Assembly: GCA_031308135.1 (NCBI GenBank)
Contig: JAHLJT010000631.1
Span: 173,435,282 to 173,499,281, forward strand
Length of the DNA stretch: 64,000 nt
Reading direction: 5' to 3'
Source of the DNA: Acheta domesticus
Lineage: Eukaryota; Arthropoda; Insecta; Orthoptera; Gryllidae
A program made the position numbers and the translations under genes. The notes below the pieces were generated by a model that ran no database searches, was not told where the DNA came from, and was given only the letters and a program-made list of their open reading frames with translations. This document shows positions 1 through 12,330 of this stretch, piece after piece (positions within the stretch are counted from its first letter, which is position 1; each line of letters starts with the position of its first letter).

Positions 1-1639
1 CGGACAAAATTCTTTTTGGCACACCTGATATTCGTGTTCAGCGACACAAAAACCGTATAGAAACCAAATTTCCAAACAACATCGAAACATTCCCTTGTTT
101 TCTATCATTTGTCTGGCCTAGATGCCAATCTTGTTTAAGAGATAATGATGTGCTCTAACGGCTCCTGCCCTTGTATATGCTTCTAACTTCCTATGATACG
201 AATATCGTTCAATCGATAAAGTCTCCTACGACAAGACTGAGAGCATCATTGTCTCTTAAACACACACGACCTAAGGGTCACAGTTGTATCATTTAACGAT
301 ACAAAAATTGGACAATCTTCAGTATGTATTCCGGAAGAAACTGTTGACTCTAACCACAATTGCTACCTACCTTCTTTGCTTTATTTGATTCTATTTTCCA
401 ATATGTAGAGATTTTTCATGGAATCTGTTAATTTTTTTCAACATTTTTTATGCAGCTTTCTGGTCAACTTGCTTTATTATCAATCTGCGATTATTCGCTT
501 TACCTCATCGAGAATTTTTGCATTATACATCTCCAATTAAGACACCAACGGTTTTCTCCAGGAAATTGCAGCCATTTACGGAGGACCCAAGGCATCGGGA
601 AGTTTCTCAAGAAGCGATCCGGTAAACAAAAGTTGTCAAACACAATGGCTGCCATCATGAAATACCCTTGAATGTCATGTTCTTGCGCCATAGGACGCTC
701 GTTCTGGTACAAGATTTACAATCCTTTACGACAAGATTTACAATCCTGTCGTAGAACTTCCATAAACGAACTATTACATTTGCATCACAATTGTACTGTC
801 ATTTCTCCGCAGTTTGGGGACATTTCTGGACATTCATTGTTAATCACTGGCTGGACATTGAGCGTAATGGGCCTAGGTTCGCGCATTTTCGAAGCATGGA
901 ACATGTAAAAGCATGTAACTGCCTAACTCTGTAGAATTAAATCCACCTGCAGTTCCGCCCAAATCAGATCCTTTATTTGCTCCCCCGGAGAATGACACAC
1001 GTTATGGATAAATATGATTGGCAATAGAACATCACAAGGTACCCCTTTCCGATTTTGCTGAAGGTTTGTAAGTATCACGCCCCTTTTACGCGTGAAATAA
1101 ATCTTTTTTCTGCGGATAGGAGTTTTCAACGGGTAAAATCACTTTCTAAAGACGAGGGCATTAAGAGGTGGCTTTACTTTTCCACACAGAACGCAATATT
1201 TTCGAGAATTGCAAATTAATATTATTTGAACATTAAGACATTTTGGCATTAATACATATTGTTTTAGACTGATAATTCTAAACTGGTAATTCTAAAAACC
1301 TGTTACGGAAAGTATAAACTTTTAGATTATTGAACCAATAATGCAAAGTTTTGCAGTCACTAATGGCCATGCTGTTAATGAGAGTGAAAACAAACTAATT
1401 TAAAAAAAAAATGTATGTTACCGAGACACATTATCAACTCACATTACTGTGTTTGTCTATCCTTTATTGAGAGTGATCAACTATTTCCGAAAGCTAAAAT
1501 GATATTTCAAATATACTATCTTAAGTGACCTAATTCTTAGGAAAAATGAAAAAAATATTTGTGCATTTCATGAAAACAAAATCGATGTGATTTTACAATT
1601 TTTTTTGGAAAATCACGGTTTTTTGAGAGGTAACTATCT
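1..1639. other. AT-rich, no gene seen
   Basis: Only short frames without recognisable content. Confidence 0.5.
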
Positions 1640-1835
1640 TTCTGGCCCACTGGTCAGTGTACTCGCTTTCCATGACGCGATCCCGGATTCGATTCCCGGT
1701 CGGATATTATAATGTCCTCTTTCCTTGCAATATTCCAGTAAATGTTGCTGTGTGGCAATGAAAAGCTCACTTCTCAGGTTGAGAAGACCAGAACTACTGC
1801 AGATGCCGAAATGTTGGGAAAGCGAGGTCTTTATG
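1640..1835 (+). mobile_element. SINE-B, tRNA-derived
   Basis: tRNA-like head TGGTCAGTGTACTCG, then B-box GGATTCGATTCCCGG, followed by a body (CTTTCCTTGCAATATTCCAGT, GCTCACTTCTCAGGTTGAGA) that is shared in order with 13740-13912. Confidence 0.7.
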
Positions 1836-2211
1836 GATTATTGGGGCTCAACTGGTCTTTTTGGCGTTTAGAACAATCAGTTTTTAACAGCTGTGATTTT
1901 AAACAGTGTTGGACTTTGGCCAAGGTGCACTACGTCCGCAACTAGGGACTCGTAATTTAGAGGCATCAACAATTCAGAAGTACGTAAAATATACGTGAGT
2001 ATTCTCAACTTCGAGTCAGAAGTATAAAAAAACATCAGTTATGATGATTACAAAATACAACTATTCAACTTCGAAAGAAATGGCATTTTTGCGAAAATAA
2101 AATCAAGAAAATAGAACACATAAGTAACATTACTCATAAAAATTATGTTTTAAAATTCTGTAACCATTTTAGGAGCTAGTGATATTTTACGGACCTCAAA
2201 ATTTGTTGGCG

Positions 2212-2427
2212 TCGGCCCCGTGGCCGAGATCGCTAAGCCAGTAGTGCCGCAGTGATCTCGGACCATGGGATCGCGGGTTCGAGTCCCGCCTCGGGTATGG
2301 TTGTATCTGTTGGTCCTTTTACCCCCTTATGGTGACCCTATTGTTTCCTTCTCTTAACATAACGTTAAATCCAATAGTGGTCGCTAACGACCTAGTAGTT
2401 GATGCGGCCTTAAATAACAAAACAAAA
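2212..2427 (+). mobile_element. SINE-A, tRNA-derived, intact with 15-bp target duplication
   Basis: Pol III promoter boxes are visible: A-box-like GTGGCCGAGATC and B-box GGGTTCGAGTCCC. The tail is AC/AAC-rich. CAAAATTTGTTGGCG occurs directly before (2197-2211) and after (2428-2442) the element, a perfect 15-bp target-site duplication that fixes both ends. Three further copies lie in the window. Confidence 0.9.
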
Positions 2428-3227
2428 CAAAATTTGTTGGCGCTTAGCGCCTCAAATAGTGTAAATAAATCCATCGCTGAATATGAAATGTTATGGATGG
2501 TGGCTTTCAGTAAACTAGTACATAATAGTACATTAAAACTAATTCATATCATTCAATTTTTGCGCGAGAAAATGTTTGTCGAGTGTCGTTACCAACTGGT
2601 TTCAGAATGTTCATTTGTTACAAAAACATTACAGAAATTGTATGAACAGAAACGTTGTAACATTACAGAAACATAATAAAATAGTTACGTTCTATTACTT
2701 AACAGTTTTATACGTTGATTACGAAACAGTTTATTTGAGGGTCAAGTTCCATGTTGAATCTTCTAGCAGCTCAACAGTATGCAAGGGCACTCGTTAAGTC
2801 TAGGACACCACAGCAAATTCTTCCTTTTTCCAAAAATTATGTAAAAATTAAAAGTACTGCTACGCGTCTTTATCTGAATAGCTTGTTTAATAATATGTTA
2901 TTATGCATATTAATGTTGTATTATTCATTTCCTTTACAGAAATTTGGTCGATATAATTCAGAACTGCGAGAAATTATTTACATGATAATATTGTATTGTT
3001 TACAAACGCCAGTGACAAATACTTCAGTCATTGTGTCATATTTTGTGCAGTACGTTATTCGCAATGTATTGGGCTGTACATTTTGAAGTTATGAACGGTT
3101 TAATGTGACGTATGACATTTAAAATTAAAGTACGCATAAATAGATTTTTACCTTTACGCTATTATACTTAAACGTCTCTTTTATCTACAATGACAAAAGA
3201 AATGATCGCGTTAAACAACGATTGTAA

Positions 3228-3353
3228 GAACTACTTACATTTTCTTCGCAGGACTGTTAGATATTTATGGGATTAAAATGCCTTTTTTCATTGTATCAAA
3301 ACATAAAATCCCATAAATATCTAACAGTCCTGCGAAGAAAATGTAAGTAGTTC
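3228..3353. repeat. perfect 47-bp inverted repeat with 32-nt loop
   Basis: 3228-3274 and 3307-3353 are exact reverse complements, separated by 32 nt. The RNA would form an uninterrupted 47-bp hairpin. No target duplication is evident. It could be a fold-back transposon, a recent inverted duplication or a hairpin RNA source. Confidence 0.9.
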
Positions 3354-4228
3354 ATAAGGAAATATTATAAGATTCATTAGCTTACAACAAGTAAGTATTA
3401 TTGCGTTATAATCAAATAAATATAGGCTAGTAGGTGTAATAAAATTATATTTTATCAATTCGATGGTTTAAGCTAAAAGTTTGTGAAATTCCTTGGTAAA
3501 AAAGTTTGAAAGAAGAAATAATCATTAACAATGGAAACACGATGTTTATTTTGTAATAAGAACACACTGAATAAGTTTGGGGGATTATTTGCCGCATCTT
3601 CAGTGGGTATACGTGAACTTGTACGTTCAATTGCAATGTTCAAATTCCTGCTTCTCTCAAGATACCACAACACGACACTGTAATATTATTAAATTTGAAT
3701 TATGTTTATTGGTTTTACTCTAAACATTGGGTCACGTTACTTGGATGCATGTACAGTAGATGGGAAAAGAATCTCCGGAATGTTTGATTTAAAATAATTA
3801 TAGGGGGTAGTTTTCTTTCAGCTTTATTATTTCTATAATATAATGGAATGATTCTTGAGATTAGGTCATTGATATAAAAACTTTTCAATCTGCCAACGTT
3901 TCCGTACACACGTTTATTATTTCTCTTTTCCAAGTATTTACTTGGGAAATGATATGAAGTAGAATGAATAATGTATAGGAAACAATAAAGACAGAAAATT
4001 ATTAAAATGAAAACGCAGTGTTTCGTGCAACATTGTCACCATTTCATTTAGTTCGCATCAACTTCCTCGCACGATTTCCAAATTTAAGCACCAGCACCAA
4101 GAGAATGAACACGATAGCACTGAACCCTAACATCGAAAGTAGCCCTTTCTTCAATAAATTTAAACCAGTTCTTCACTGGCAGTATTTGAAAAATATTATA
4201 TGGCGAGGAGGAAAGTCATAAGAGTGGA

Positions 4229-4230
<2 letters not shown>

Positions 4231-4276
<46 letters not shown>
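4231..4276. repeat. (GA)n microsatellite
   Basis: About 23 AG dinucleotides. Confidence 0.97.
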
Positions 4277-4280
<4 letters not shown>

Positions 4281-4766
4281 ACGGGGTAAAACGATACGAC
4301 AGAGACGGAGGAAAAGGGGAGCAGAATATGAATTAACAGTGAAGGATGCCAGGATCTTACAAATTTTGATGTCCCTCAATGGAAAAGTATCGATTTACCC
4401 CTTTTTGTGACACAACTAACCCATATCTAGGCACCTCATTTATGATTACCACACTTTGAAATGTTGAAATCACGGAGGCTGGAAAAGAAAACTTTCCCAA
4501 GAGCTTTTTAAGGATTTATTTAGATTGTACAGCTTAAGCGAAGCTGTTTTACGTTTCACTCGTTAATTAATCGGTTCGCCATCCCTCCCCCGGAGAAACT
4601 TGCAAATTCGCATCTGAGGAAAGAGAGAGAGAGAGAGAGGACAGAGACAAGGAAAAGGAAGAGAGCAAAATGGAGACTATTTAGAAACAAATTAACTTCA
4701 TTACATTTTGAAAACTAGGCTTTTGAATGAAGATTGGAGCTGCTAGTCTACAGGGATCCTGCGCCC

Positions 4767-4942
4767 TATACTGCGATTTTCGTAACTTTGCCCCTGACAG
4801 GAATCGGCTGTTGACGGTTTCATCCAATCGAGAGCTTGAACGTCACCATATTGACGTCGCTGTCGCGAAATATAAGCTCCCATAGGATGGCAGCGAAACA
4901 GCTGATTCCTGTCAGAGGCAACATTACGAAAATCGCAGTATA
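4767..4942. mobile_element. fold-back MITE, family F
   Basis: Ends TATACTGCGATTTTCGTAA and its reverse complement begin arms of about 60 bp that pair with few mismatches. The centre (GAGAGCTTGAA) is shared, inverted, with the element at 17776-17916. Confidence 0.8.
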
Positions 4943-4989
4943 AATCCGCTCCTGGTTAAGCGAATCCCTCCCGTGGCAAGCCAGAAGCC

Positions 4990-5420
4990 TGCGTGAGAAA
5001 GTCAGGCCGGCGAGCGGGCACCTGTCGCGAGGCTCTGATATAGCGGCGGGCGGGCGGGCGGCGCGAGGCGATGGGAGGCGAGGCGTCGTCGCGTCGCTAG
5101 GCGTCGTGTCGCGCTGCGCTGCGCCGCGACGCGCCGCGTTTCGCTCCGAGGCGTCCGCGCACGGAGCTGTGCGGTGCGGCGGCGCCCAAGGCCTCGCTCC
5201 CCCCCCCTCCCCCTCACCCCGGGGGCCCGTGTGCTCGTAGCGAGGGGGGAGGGGTGGGGAGGGGCAGAGGACCTCGTTTGCGCAACGCGCGCACTCCGCC
5301 GTGCCGCCCGAAAGCTTTTGCGCAACGCGCGCACACGGGCACGCAGTCGCTCGCTCGCCGGAACGCGCCCCCCACCCCTCCCTCGCCGGCAGATCCGCTC
5401 GGCGCACGCGGCGATCACTG
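4990..5420. promoter_or_regulatory. CpG island, unassigned
   Basis: Strongly GC-rich block beside a fold-back element. It contains a direct duplication of the 17-mer TTTGCGCAACGCGCGCA (about 5277 and 5319). The long frames on both strands are low-complexity Arg/Ala/Pro and unlikely to be genes. It may be a promoter island, but no flanking coding exon was recognised. Confidence 0.35.
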
Positions 5421-6251
5421 ATTCTTCCGGTGTGAATGAAGATGCAACCTCATCCTTGGGTTTCATTGACCGTTCACCTTGATTTCATTTGATTTCTCTC
5501 TCTCCCTCTCTCTCTCTCAAAGAACAGCAACATCTGTTGCAACCTGTGGGTAGAAGTATAATCCGCGCACTTTGCCCTAAGCTCCAGAATCTCCACCACA
5601 CACTTTTACCATAAATAGTTGAATGATAAATAAAAGTAACAACACAGCGAGGTCATCACCATTTGAAAACTATTATAACAATTTTGGTTCTCCAGTTACA
5701 GAATACATACGTATTTGTATCAGTAAACGAACTAGAGATTCGCTTCTTTTAAGCATTGCTCACAAACTAGCAGCCCATACCCGCGGCTAAACTAGCAAAG
5801 GAGCGCCCAACAATGTGCGCGCATAGGGCGTAAAACAGAAAACAATCGTGTATTGTGAGCAACTCAAACTTTCAACAAAATTTTTCACACTTTCAACTCT
5901 ACATTTATGTCCAGAAACAAACAAGGGGTCATTTCAGCATTTGCTCAATGGATCAAGGAAACTGGACGAAAAAAAATGCTCGAGTGGGGGACACTGACCC
6001 AGAAGCTGAAGTACATTACTTTTTACAACCATAGGTAATGAGAGGCACTCTTCGAGATTTTAATTTTGCAAATACGTCGGCGAAGTAACTTTTGTCCAAT
6101 TGTTATTGGTTTGGCTAGGAAATTAATCATTCTTGCGGCATTGTACTTGTTTATATATTTTTTCAATTCTGCAAATTTACAAACTTTATGTTGGAACATT
6201 TAGCAAATGGTACAAAAAATGACAGATATAAATAACAACAATTACTCACTT
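5421..6251. other. no gene seen
   Basis: CT-rich run at 5495-5518, otherwise AT-rich unique-looking sequence. GCATTGCTCACAAACTAGC near 5753 and ATTGTGAGCAACTC near 5853 form a loose inverted pair. Confidence 0.4.
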
Positions 6252-7356
6252 TGATCCGGATAGCCGAAATCGCTAAGGCAGTAGTGCCGAGGCGATCTGG
6301 ATCGGAAGGATCGAGGGTTCGAGTCCCGCCTCGGGCATGGTGGTGTGTGTTTGTGTCTGAATGTTTGTGATAATCCATTCACCCTTCGTCGTCATCATCA
6401 TCATCATCATCTCATACTTCATACCCGGAGGGCTAACAACCCGGGAGAATAAAAATGGATTAGGCATAAAAGTGCTGATCCCCCCCCCCCAACGTTGCTT
6501 TCGTGGTCACGTGTACTTGCCCCCGGGAGAATATAACTGGGTCTCGATGGGTGTGTATGTGTATTCGTGCGTACTAAAATAGTACCCCTCGCACTTATAC
6601 TTTATAAGGGAGCCGAAACCCCGGGATAGGCACAAGGGCGCTAGCCTCTATCCACACTCCCCTTAACGTACAAGTACCCCCTTGGACTTAATATCCGGAT
6701 CCCGCCGGAACATAGTTCGCCCTCGTGGTAAACTCCCTACACAATGCCTGGGTCTAGGGCCGCCATGCCACCTCAGAGCTACTAGCTATCCGGGTTAGTG
6801 CTGGAGTCAATTTTGTCGTATGACAACGCGCCAGTCACATGCGCCGGGACACCGAGTCCCTCATCTATGCCCAGAGTATTGGGCCATTGCCACGACGAAG
6901 CCGAGAGCCCAACTGGAGGTCACCGGAACTGAGCTTCGGGCGGCTCGGGGCCCCCATCCCGTCTCCCCACTGCCTACACTTTTAGGCTAGCGAATGGTTA
7001 TTGTCGGAATCAAGGGAACCTGACGGTCGGTATCAATTTCCCGCCGGACTTCTATATATGAATTCCAGAGCACATCCTTCACCCAATCCTGCCTTAAGGT
7101 TGGCGCGCCAGGGGCCCAACTGGTGAGTTGTCGGGTTGAATTGAACAACTAGGAGCTTAGAATCGCCTACTCACAGCTTCCACCTTAAAGCTAATGACGT
7201 GAGAGCCGCCATGAAACTAAGGGTCCGGGTGGCCGTCTACAACTCTCCACCAGAGATCTTGCTCTCCTACGCAGACAAGTTCCCCCTGCAGGGGGTCTCG
7301 GTGGATGCAAGTGACGTCTTCGCGTGATCCTAGGATGGCCAATTCGCGACAAAAAA
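6252..7356 (+). mobile_element. SINE-A head with about 870 bp of extra body
   Basis: Starts with the tRNA-like head (GGGTTCGAGTCCCGCC B-box), then a TG-rich and (CAT)n region, a C10 run at about 6480, then roughly 870 bp of GC-balanced sequence with no open frame. It ends in a 3' tail (GGATGGCCAATTCGCGACAAAAAA) that matches the end of the shorter copy at 7368-7689. It may be a longer parent form, or a SINE carrying inserted DNA. Confidence 0.65.
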
Positions 7357-7367
7357 TACATATTTTG

Positions 7368-7689
7368 CCGATCTGGGTACCCGAGATCGCTAAGTCAATA
7401 GTGTCCTGGCGGTTTCGGACTGAAGGATGCGGGTTCGAGTCTCACCTCGGGCATGGTTGTGTTTGTGTGTGTCCCTGTATGTTTGTGATTGTCCATTTCA
7501 TCCATCATCATTATCATTTTACATCATCCCCAGGATGTATAAACCCTGGGTGTAAAAACGGATTCAGCATGAAATTGCTGACCCCCCCCCCATAAAAGCC
7601 ACGTGCACATACCCTAGGTAAATGTGAGTGAGCCCCGGTGGGTTGCATGTTCGTGTGGTCCCGAGATGGCAAATTTGCGAACAAAAAAA
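7368..7689 (+). mobile_element. SINE-A, second copy adjoining the long one
   Basis: Has the same head, B-box, CAT region, C-run (7583-7592) and 3' tail as the 6252 copy but lacks its extra body. ATTACTC occurs just before the first copy (6241-6247) and just after this one (7690-7696), so the two may have been inserted together. Confidence 0.75.
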
Positions 7690-8462
7690 TTACTCTTTTT
7701 AAATTTTAGGTAAATATTAAATGTTTTTTCCTCTTACGACTGTATTCTAAACAATATTCACTACTGTCCAGGAAGTTAATTGATTAGTGTGCTCGTTCAA
7801 TTTGCTCTGGTATATTAAACTTCGCTTGTTGATGCGCTCGAATAGTTAAGTTACGTTGAGGTTTTTGTAAACCATATTGTTTATCATGAACTACGTTCCA
7901 GAAATTTAGTTCCAGAGAGAGTTTTAGTTTCGAATTTTTAAAGAATTTCTGTATTCGATTTGCTGACAGAACTCCATAACTCAATACCATGTTGGTTTTA
8001 TTGTCTTGTAAATAAGTAGTTACTTTGTTGAATAACGGAAGTTTTCATCTTCGGTTAACGGGCTACTGTACCGGGCAACTTAAACTTATCCTCAGGCCAA
8101 TTGAAAGGTTCTGAAATAGTCAGGATTATTTTATTTACTGTTTATTACAATGCTCCTTTTACTGACATATGATCTTTTGGTAGGATATTTCAAAACTAGT
8201 TTTAGTTGTGAGTGTTTTTTTTTCGCGGGGTGTTTTTTTTTCGCGGGGAAACTGACGACCACTTCTTTCGAACAAGTGCAACAATTGCTATGTTGCTCCG
8301 AATGCACAACTGTTTTCTAAATGGATAGTTTCTAAAACAAGATTGTAACAGATTTATGGACAGGTCTGGCAGAACGAGAACGTCGGAGTTTCCACTTAGC
8401 GACTGCTTTCGAATTGTGTCGTATCCGTTAAGCGTTGAACGTCGAAACTATCACTTAGAATT

Positions 8463-8713
8463 GAAGGGTTCAGTAGAACAAGAGGCTATCCCACACTTTT
8501 TGTGAAGTTGAGTTATTAGCATTATACAAAACTTCAAATATTGTTATTTTATTGTAATATATTATTTGAATCCCGTAAGGACTTACATGCAAGTGTATTG
8601 TTTTTAAACGTTTAAAAATGTATTGAGTCACATGAGGGAAGTTCAGGTAAAACCCTCAGTATCTCAGAACTATATGTCAATGTGGGATAGCCCCTTGTTC
8701 AACTGAGCCCTTC
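8463..8713. mobile_element. MITE with 33-bp inverted repeats
   Basis: 8463-8495 and 8681-8713 are inverted copies with three mismatches over 33 bp, beginning GAAGGG and ending GGCTATCCCACA. The 185-bp AT-rich centre has no coding content. No target duplication was resolved. Confidence 0.8.
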
Positions 8714-8751
8714 TATTAAAAAAGGTTCTAATAATAAAAGTTCCAAAGAAG

Positions 8752-8881
8752 TCATCCATAAATTACGTTACGCTAAAGGGGGGAGGGTTTCTGAGGCAGC
8801 GTTTCGCTACGTTACATAGAAATAGGGGCAGGGGGTATTGAAAATACTCGAAATTTATGTTACGTAATTTATGGACGCCCC
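8752..8881. mobile_element. short MITE with TCCATAAATTACGT ends
   Basis: TCCATAAATTACGTTACG at 8755-8772 and its near-exact inverse at 8858-8875 bracket about 85 bp. It lies 40 bp from the previous MITE. Confidence 0.65.
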
Positions 8882-11800
8882 AAAAGACTGCCGCCAACTT
8901 TTCCCTAAACAAAAGTAGGGAAAAAAACTTCACCTCGGTCCGTCCTTGACCCCCGTCCCCTTCGCCAATGGTAAGTTCTTCGGGTTGATTCAAAATTCCA
9001 CCTTGAGAGAGCAGTCTTCAAGAACACCACTGAGCACAGAGAGAAATTGTAACCAACTGTCTTTTGTTGGAAATTCTGACTGTTTACTCCATAATATGTG
9101 AGCTTCGGCTTGCATAATAGATAATACTCGACGACATAATATGCCACTGCAGATGGAGGGAAAACAGTGTTATCTAGAGGAATTAGCTCTCTGCGAAAAA
9201 CAAGGAAGTTGGAATCGTTTTGGTAGAATCTCTACCACAGAACTGAAAGCCATTTCCTAAATCCCTAATGCATTAACATGTTTTTACACTTACTTTCTTT
9301 CCTCTAACAATTCTATACCTTACTTTTTTTCAATTATAAAATGTACCGCAAACTGTGATATAAAAGAGAGTGCCTACAGCTCAAAGACGTTTCAATGCAA
9401 CATTACACTTTGATTATAAACACAACAACCATCAATGAAATATTACGCACGCGCTTCCATTGAAGCCCATTTCAAAATTCGAAAAATATTCTCAGCACTT
9501 ACACAATGCATTCATTACAGCACGAAATACGCGGAACGGTTCCAGTAAAAGAGACGCGCGGTCGGAAAACGCGTGCGACCGTGGCAGTGGGACCTCCTGG
9601 GCGCAGCCAGCTCACGAGCGCGTTGCTCCCTCTGGGCAACCGGTTGGAGTGACCTTCGCACCGCATCGTAAAGGACAAGATCCCACTTTTGACGCTCCGC
9701 GCAAGCGCCAACTGCAACATTCGGAAGACGACACTTCGCCACATGTTATCACTAGGCAGTGGATATCTATGATTTTGCGTATTTTTGTCTGTTGCGTCAG
9801 ACCATAACTAAGTGAAATTTTTTGATATTTGGTTAGAATTGAATTGTACGTAAATTAATATGTCAGTGCATATTTGTGCATATTTGGCCGATTTTTCCTG
9901 TTGGTGCATATTCGTGTAATTAAAGGAGCATATTTTGCGTATGCCGTTAAAATAGGAACTTGTCTTTAAAACGTTTCATGGTTTCATAGAATTTATAAAT
10001 TTGTGAGCGTTCATTGATCAGAAAGAGCTTGACACAATTTGCGTTTTTTTTCTTCTTTTCCATACATGATAAAAGACTTGTGCAAATGTAAGACATTCCT
10101 TGATATATTTTTTAAACCTGGCATAAAAAATGAAAGAAGACCTACAATATACTTCACTAAGGTTCACATTAACTTCAATTATTTCTCCCGAGAAGTAAAC
10201 TAGGTTATGTTATGATTGAACAAAAATAGATCTTTTCATTCCAAGCATGCTTCTCCTGAATTTTATCAAGAAAGGTTTATGGAGGAAATGAAATATTGTT
10301 AATTTTAATTGCATGTTAAAGTGTATATTTAAGAATTATTGGGTCATTATTGCAGATTAAAGTGCATATTTTAGAATTTTTAGGTCATAAATGCGTATTT
10401 TAAAAAGCATATTTCAAGATTGTTTTAGGTATAAAAGTCCTCGTAGTGGTGATTATTAATCACGTTACTTGCATCACACAAGTCATATGATCACTTTAGG
10501 CGACGTTGGCGGCAGCGTGTGCTGCTCTGCATTTTCTAGAGCTGGATTGTCAACCAGTCGATGGCAATGGACCGATCCGACATTTCGAAGAGCTTTCCAG
10601 TAGATCGCATTGGAAAAATAATACGGTGAAACTGCTTAATAGTAGACAGGCTTTGGGTGAAAATAAATGACTTATTTAGAAGTGGCTACTATTTGGAAAC
10701 AGTGTAAGATGTTACACAATAGAATGTTAAACGTATTAGAGTACTTTACGAACTTTTTTTTCTTGCGTTCAAGGAACAAAATACAAATGGCGAATTTAAA
10801 TCTTCTCTAGACGACCACAAATAATTATCTTAACTTTTAGCACTGTTAAAAAATAAATACGCTTAGTAATTATATTTTGGTGATAGACATCTAAAAATAA
10901 TTAACGCCGAAAAAAAAGAAAGGTCCCAACCGATTATTTTTAAAGTAGCTCTCACCCATAAAAAGTTTGATGAACCCTACTCTAGAGTCCCTAAATTTGG
11001 TAGCTTAGGAACTCTGATACAGAGACCCTAAATTCGGAACCTCTGTATCTTTACATAATGTAACTTTATGGTAGTGGGAAGATCCAATCAAACAAATGCG
11101 AATCACCAAGGTGGAAATTTACATTAGCATCACACATTGTCGTCACAGTAGTTCGAAACTACTTCCCATTTAACAAAGTCTTAGAACGTGCAATAAAGCT
11201 CTTCACACGATACACATCGTGAGGTTGTCTCTAACGTACATTACATCGTTTTCCATCACGGGATACGATTTATGAACATTATGAACGCAAACTTGGAAGT
11301 GACACAAGGTGGGTACATGTGACTTAGGTCGGGTGTACGCAAAGTTGATTGAATGAATCAAATGGCAATGGAATATGTGTGCTTGACGAAGATGAAGATT
11401 GAAACTCCGTGCTTTTAAATTGCTGAGTCACCGAAACATGGAAGGAAACTTTTTTGAGAATAAGGAACTATTCATCAATGAGCCATCATTCAAGCGTAAC
11501 TCTTGCCCAGGATATATTTAAAATAAAATAGATCTCAATTCATGAATGAATTTTCATTTTCTAGGAAAGATGTAGCCTATTAGAGAAAGGGGAAGTAGTA
11601 GCTGGTAAGTAGAGCAGAACGTAGACAAGTTAGCAATTAAGTAATCACATTAAGGAGTATATGTGGACACGTGTATGTGTTAAGAGTAGGGACCTTGTTA
11701 CGGACGATCTTCCGTGACATTGTTTCGTTTCAAAATGAGGAAGAGAATGAGAAAACACTTGACGTCTGCGTCTGGCTTTAATTAGTTTATAAACAGTCAA

Positions 11801-11970
11801 GTAGATTAGTTTTCTGGCGGCAGGTTTTCCCCTTTCAGGGGCTTTCCTCGTTCGTATATACGGTCTCTTGTTCGCAGCTTTGATACTGTGGAGAGACCGT
11901 TTGGGGGTGAATTTCAGGATTTGAAAGATTAAAATTATATAGGTTTTGTATTGACAAAACATCATTCAGC

Positions 11971-11973
<3 letters not shown>
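8882..11973. other. no gene seen; GC-balanced block at 9430-9760
   Basis: The 9430-9760 block has CpG-rich frames on both strands and no domain. From 9850 to 10440 motifs such as GTGCATATTT and TTTTTAGGTCATAAATGCGTA recur, which suggests an old repeat. The rest is plain AT-rich sequence. Confidence 0.4.

Positions 11974-12013
<40 letters not shown>
11974..12013. repeat. (TAA)n microsatellite
   Basis: About 13 TAA/ATA units directly before the Helitron-like sequence. Confidence 0.95.
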
Positions 12014-12014
<1 letters not shown>

Positions 12015-12330
12015 CTATATATAAAATTGAATGTTGGTATGTATATAAGAGCTAAACTCCGACCCCGTTGGACAGATCTCCATGAAAGTTGGCACTTATA
12101 CGTGTTTTTTTTACCCAGAGGGTTTATTTACTGTTAATTCCGTTGTAACTCTACTACATGGCGCTTTAGAACAAAACTAAATATTCACGTCACATGCAAC
12201 CCTCAAGACACCCGGCAGCATTTTGAACCTATATCGTTAAATAACTCCTAAACGAAGTGTTCTAGGGCCTTAAAAACTAAAATTTCGAGCCCGAAGGCCT
12301 CAAAGAAACAATATCAGAATCCGGCCGCAT
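12014..12330 (+). mobile_element. probable Helitron-family end
   Basis: Begins TCTATATATAAAATTGAATG and continues with a block ending CCATGAAAGTTGGCAC. This layout (TC start, TATATA, then GAC..GATCT..ATGAAA.TTGGCAC) is typical of arthropod Helitron 5' ends. It sits directly at the end of a TAA run. The 3' hairpin and CTRR end were not located. Confidence 0.45.

Noticed and set aside
2212..2290. A tRNA gene
   Set aside because: A- and B-boxes are present but there is no cloverleaf or acceptor stem. The unit is bounded by a 15-bp target duplication and is repeated elsewhere, so it is a SINE.
4820..5482. Frames of 100-195 codons on both strands in the GC island
   Set aside because: Arg/Ala/Pro-rich in overlapping frames on both strands, as expected where stop codons are rare. 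No domain, and no splice or start context.
9460..9807. 115-codon frame in a GC-balanced block
   Set aside because: Competing frames on the opposite strand, no recognisable domain, no splice sites that extend it.
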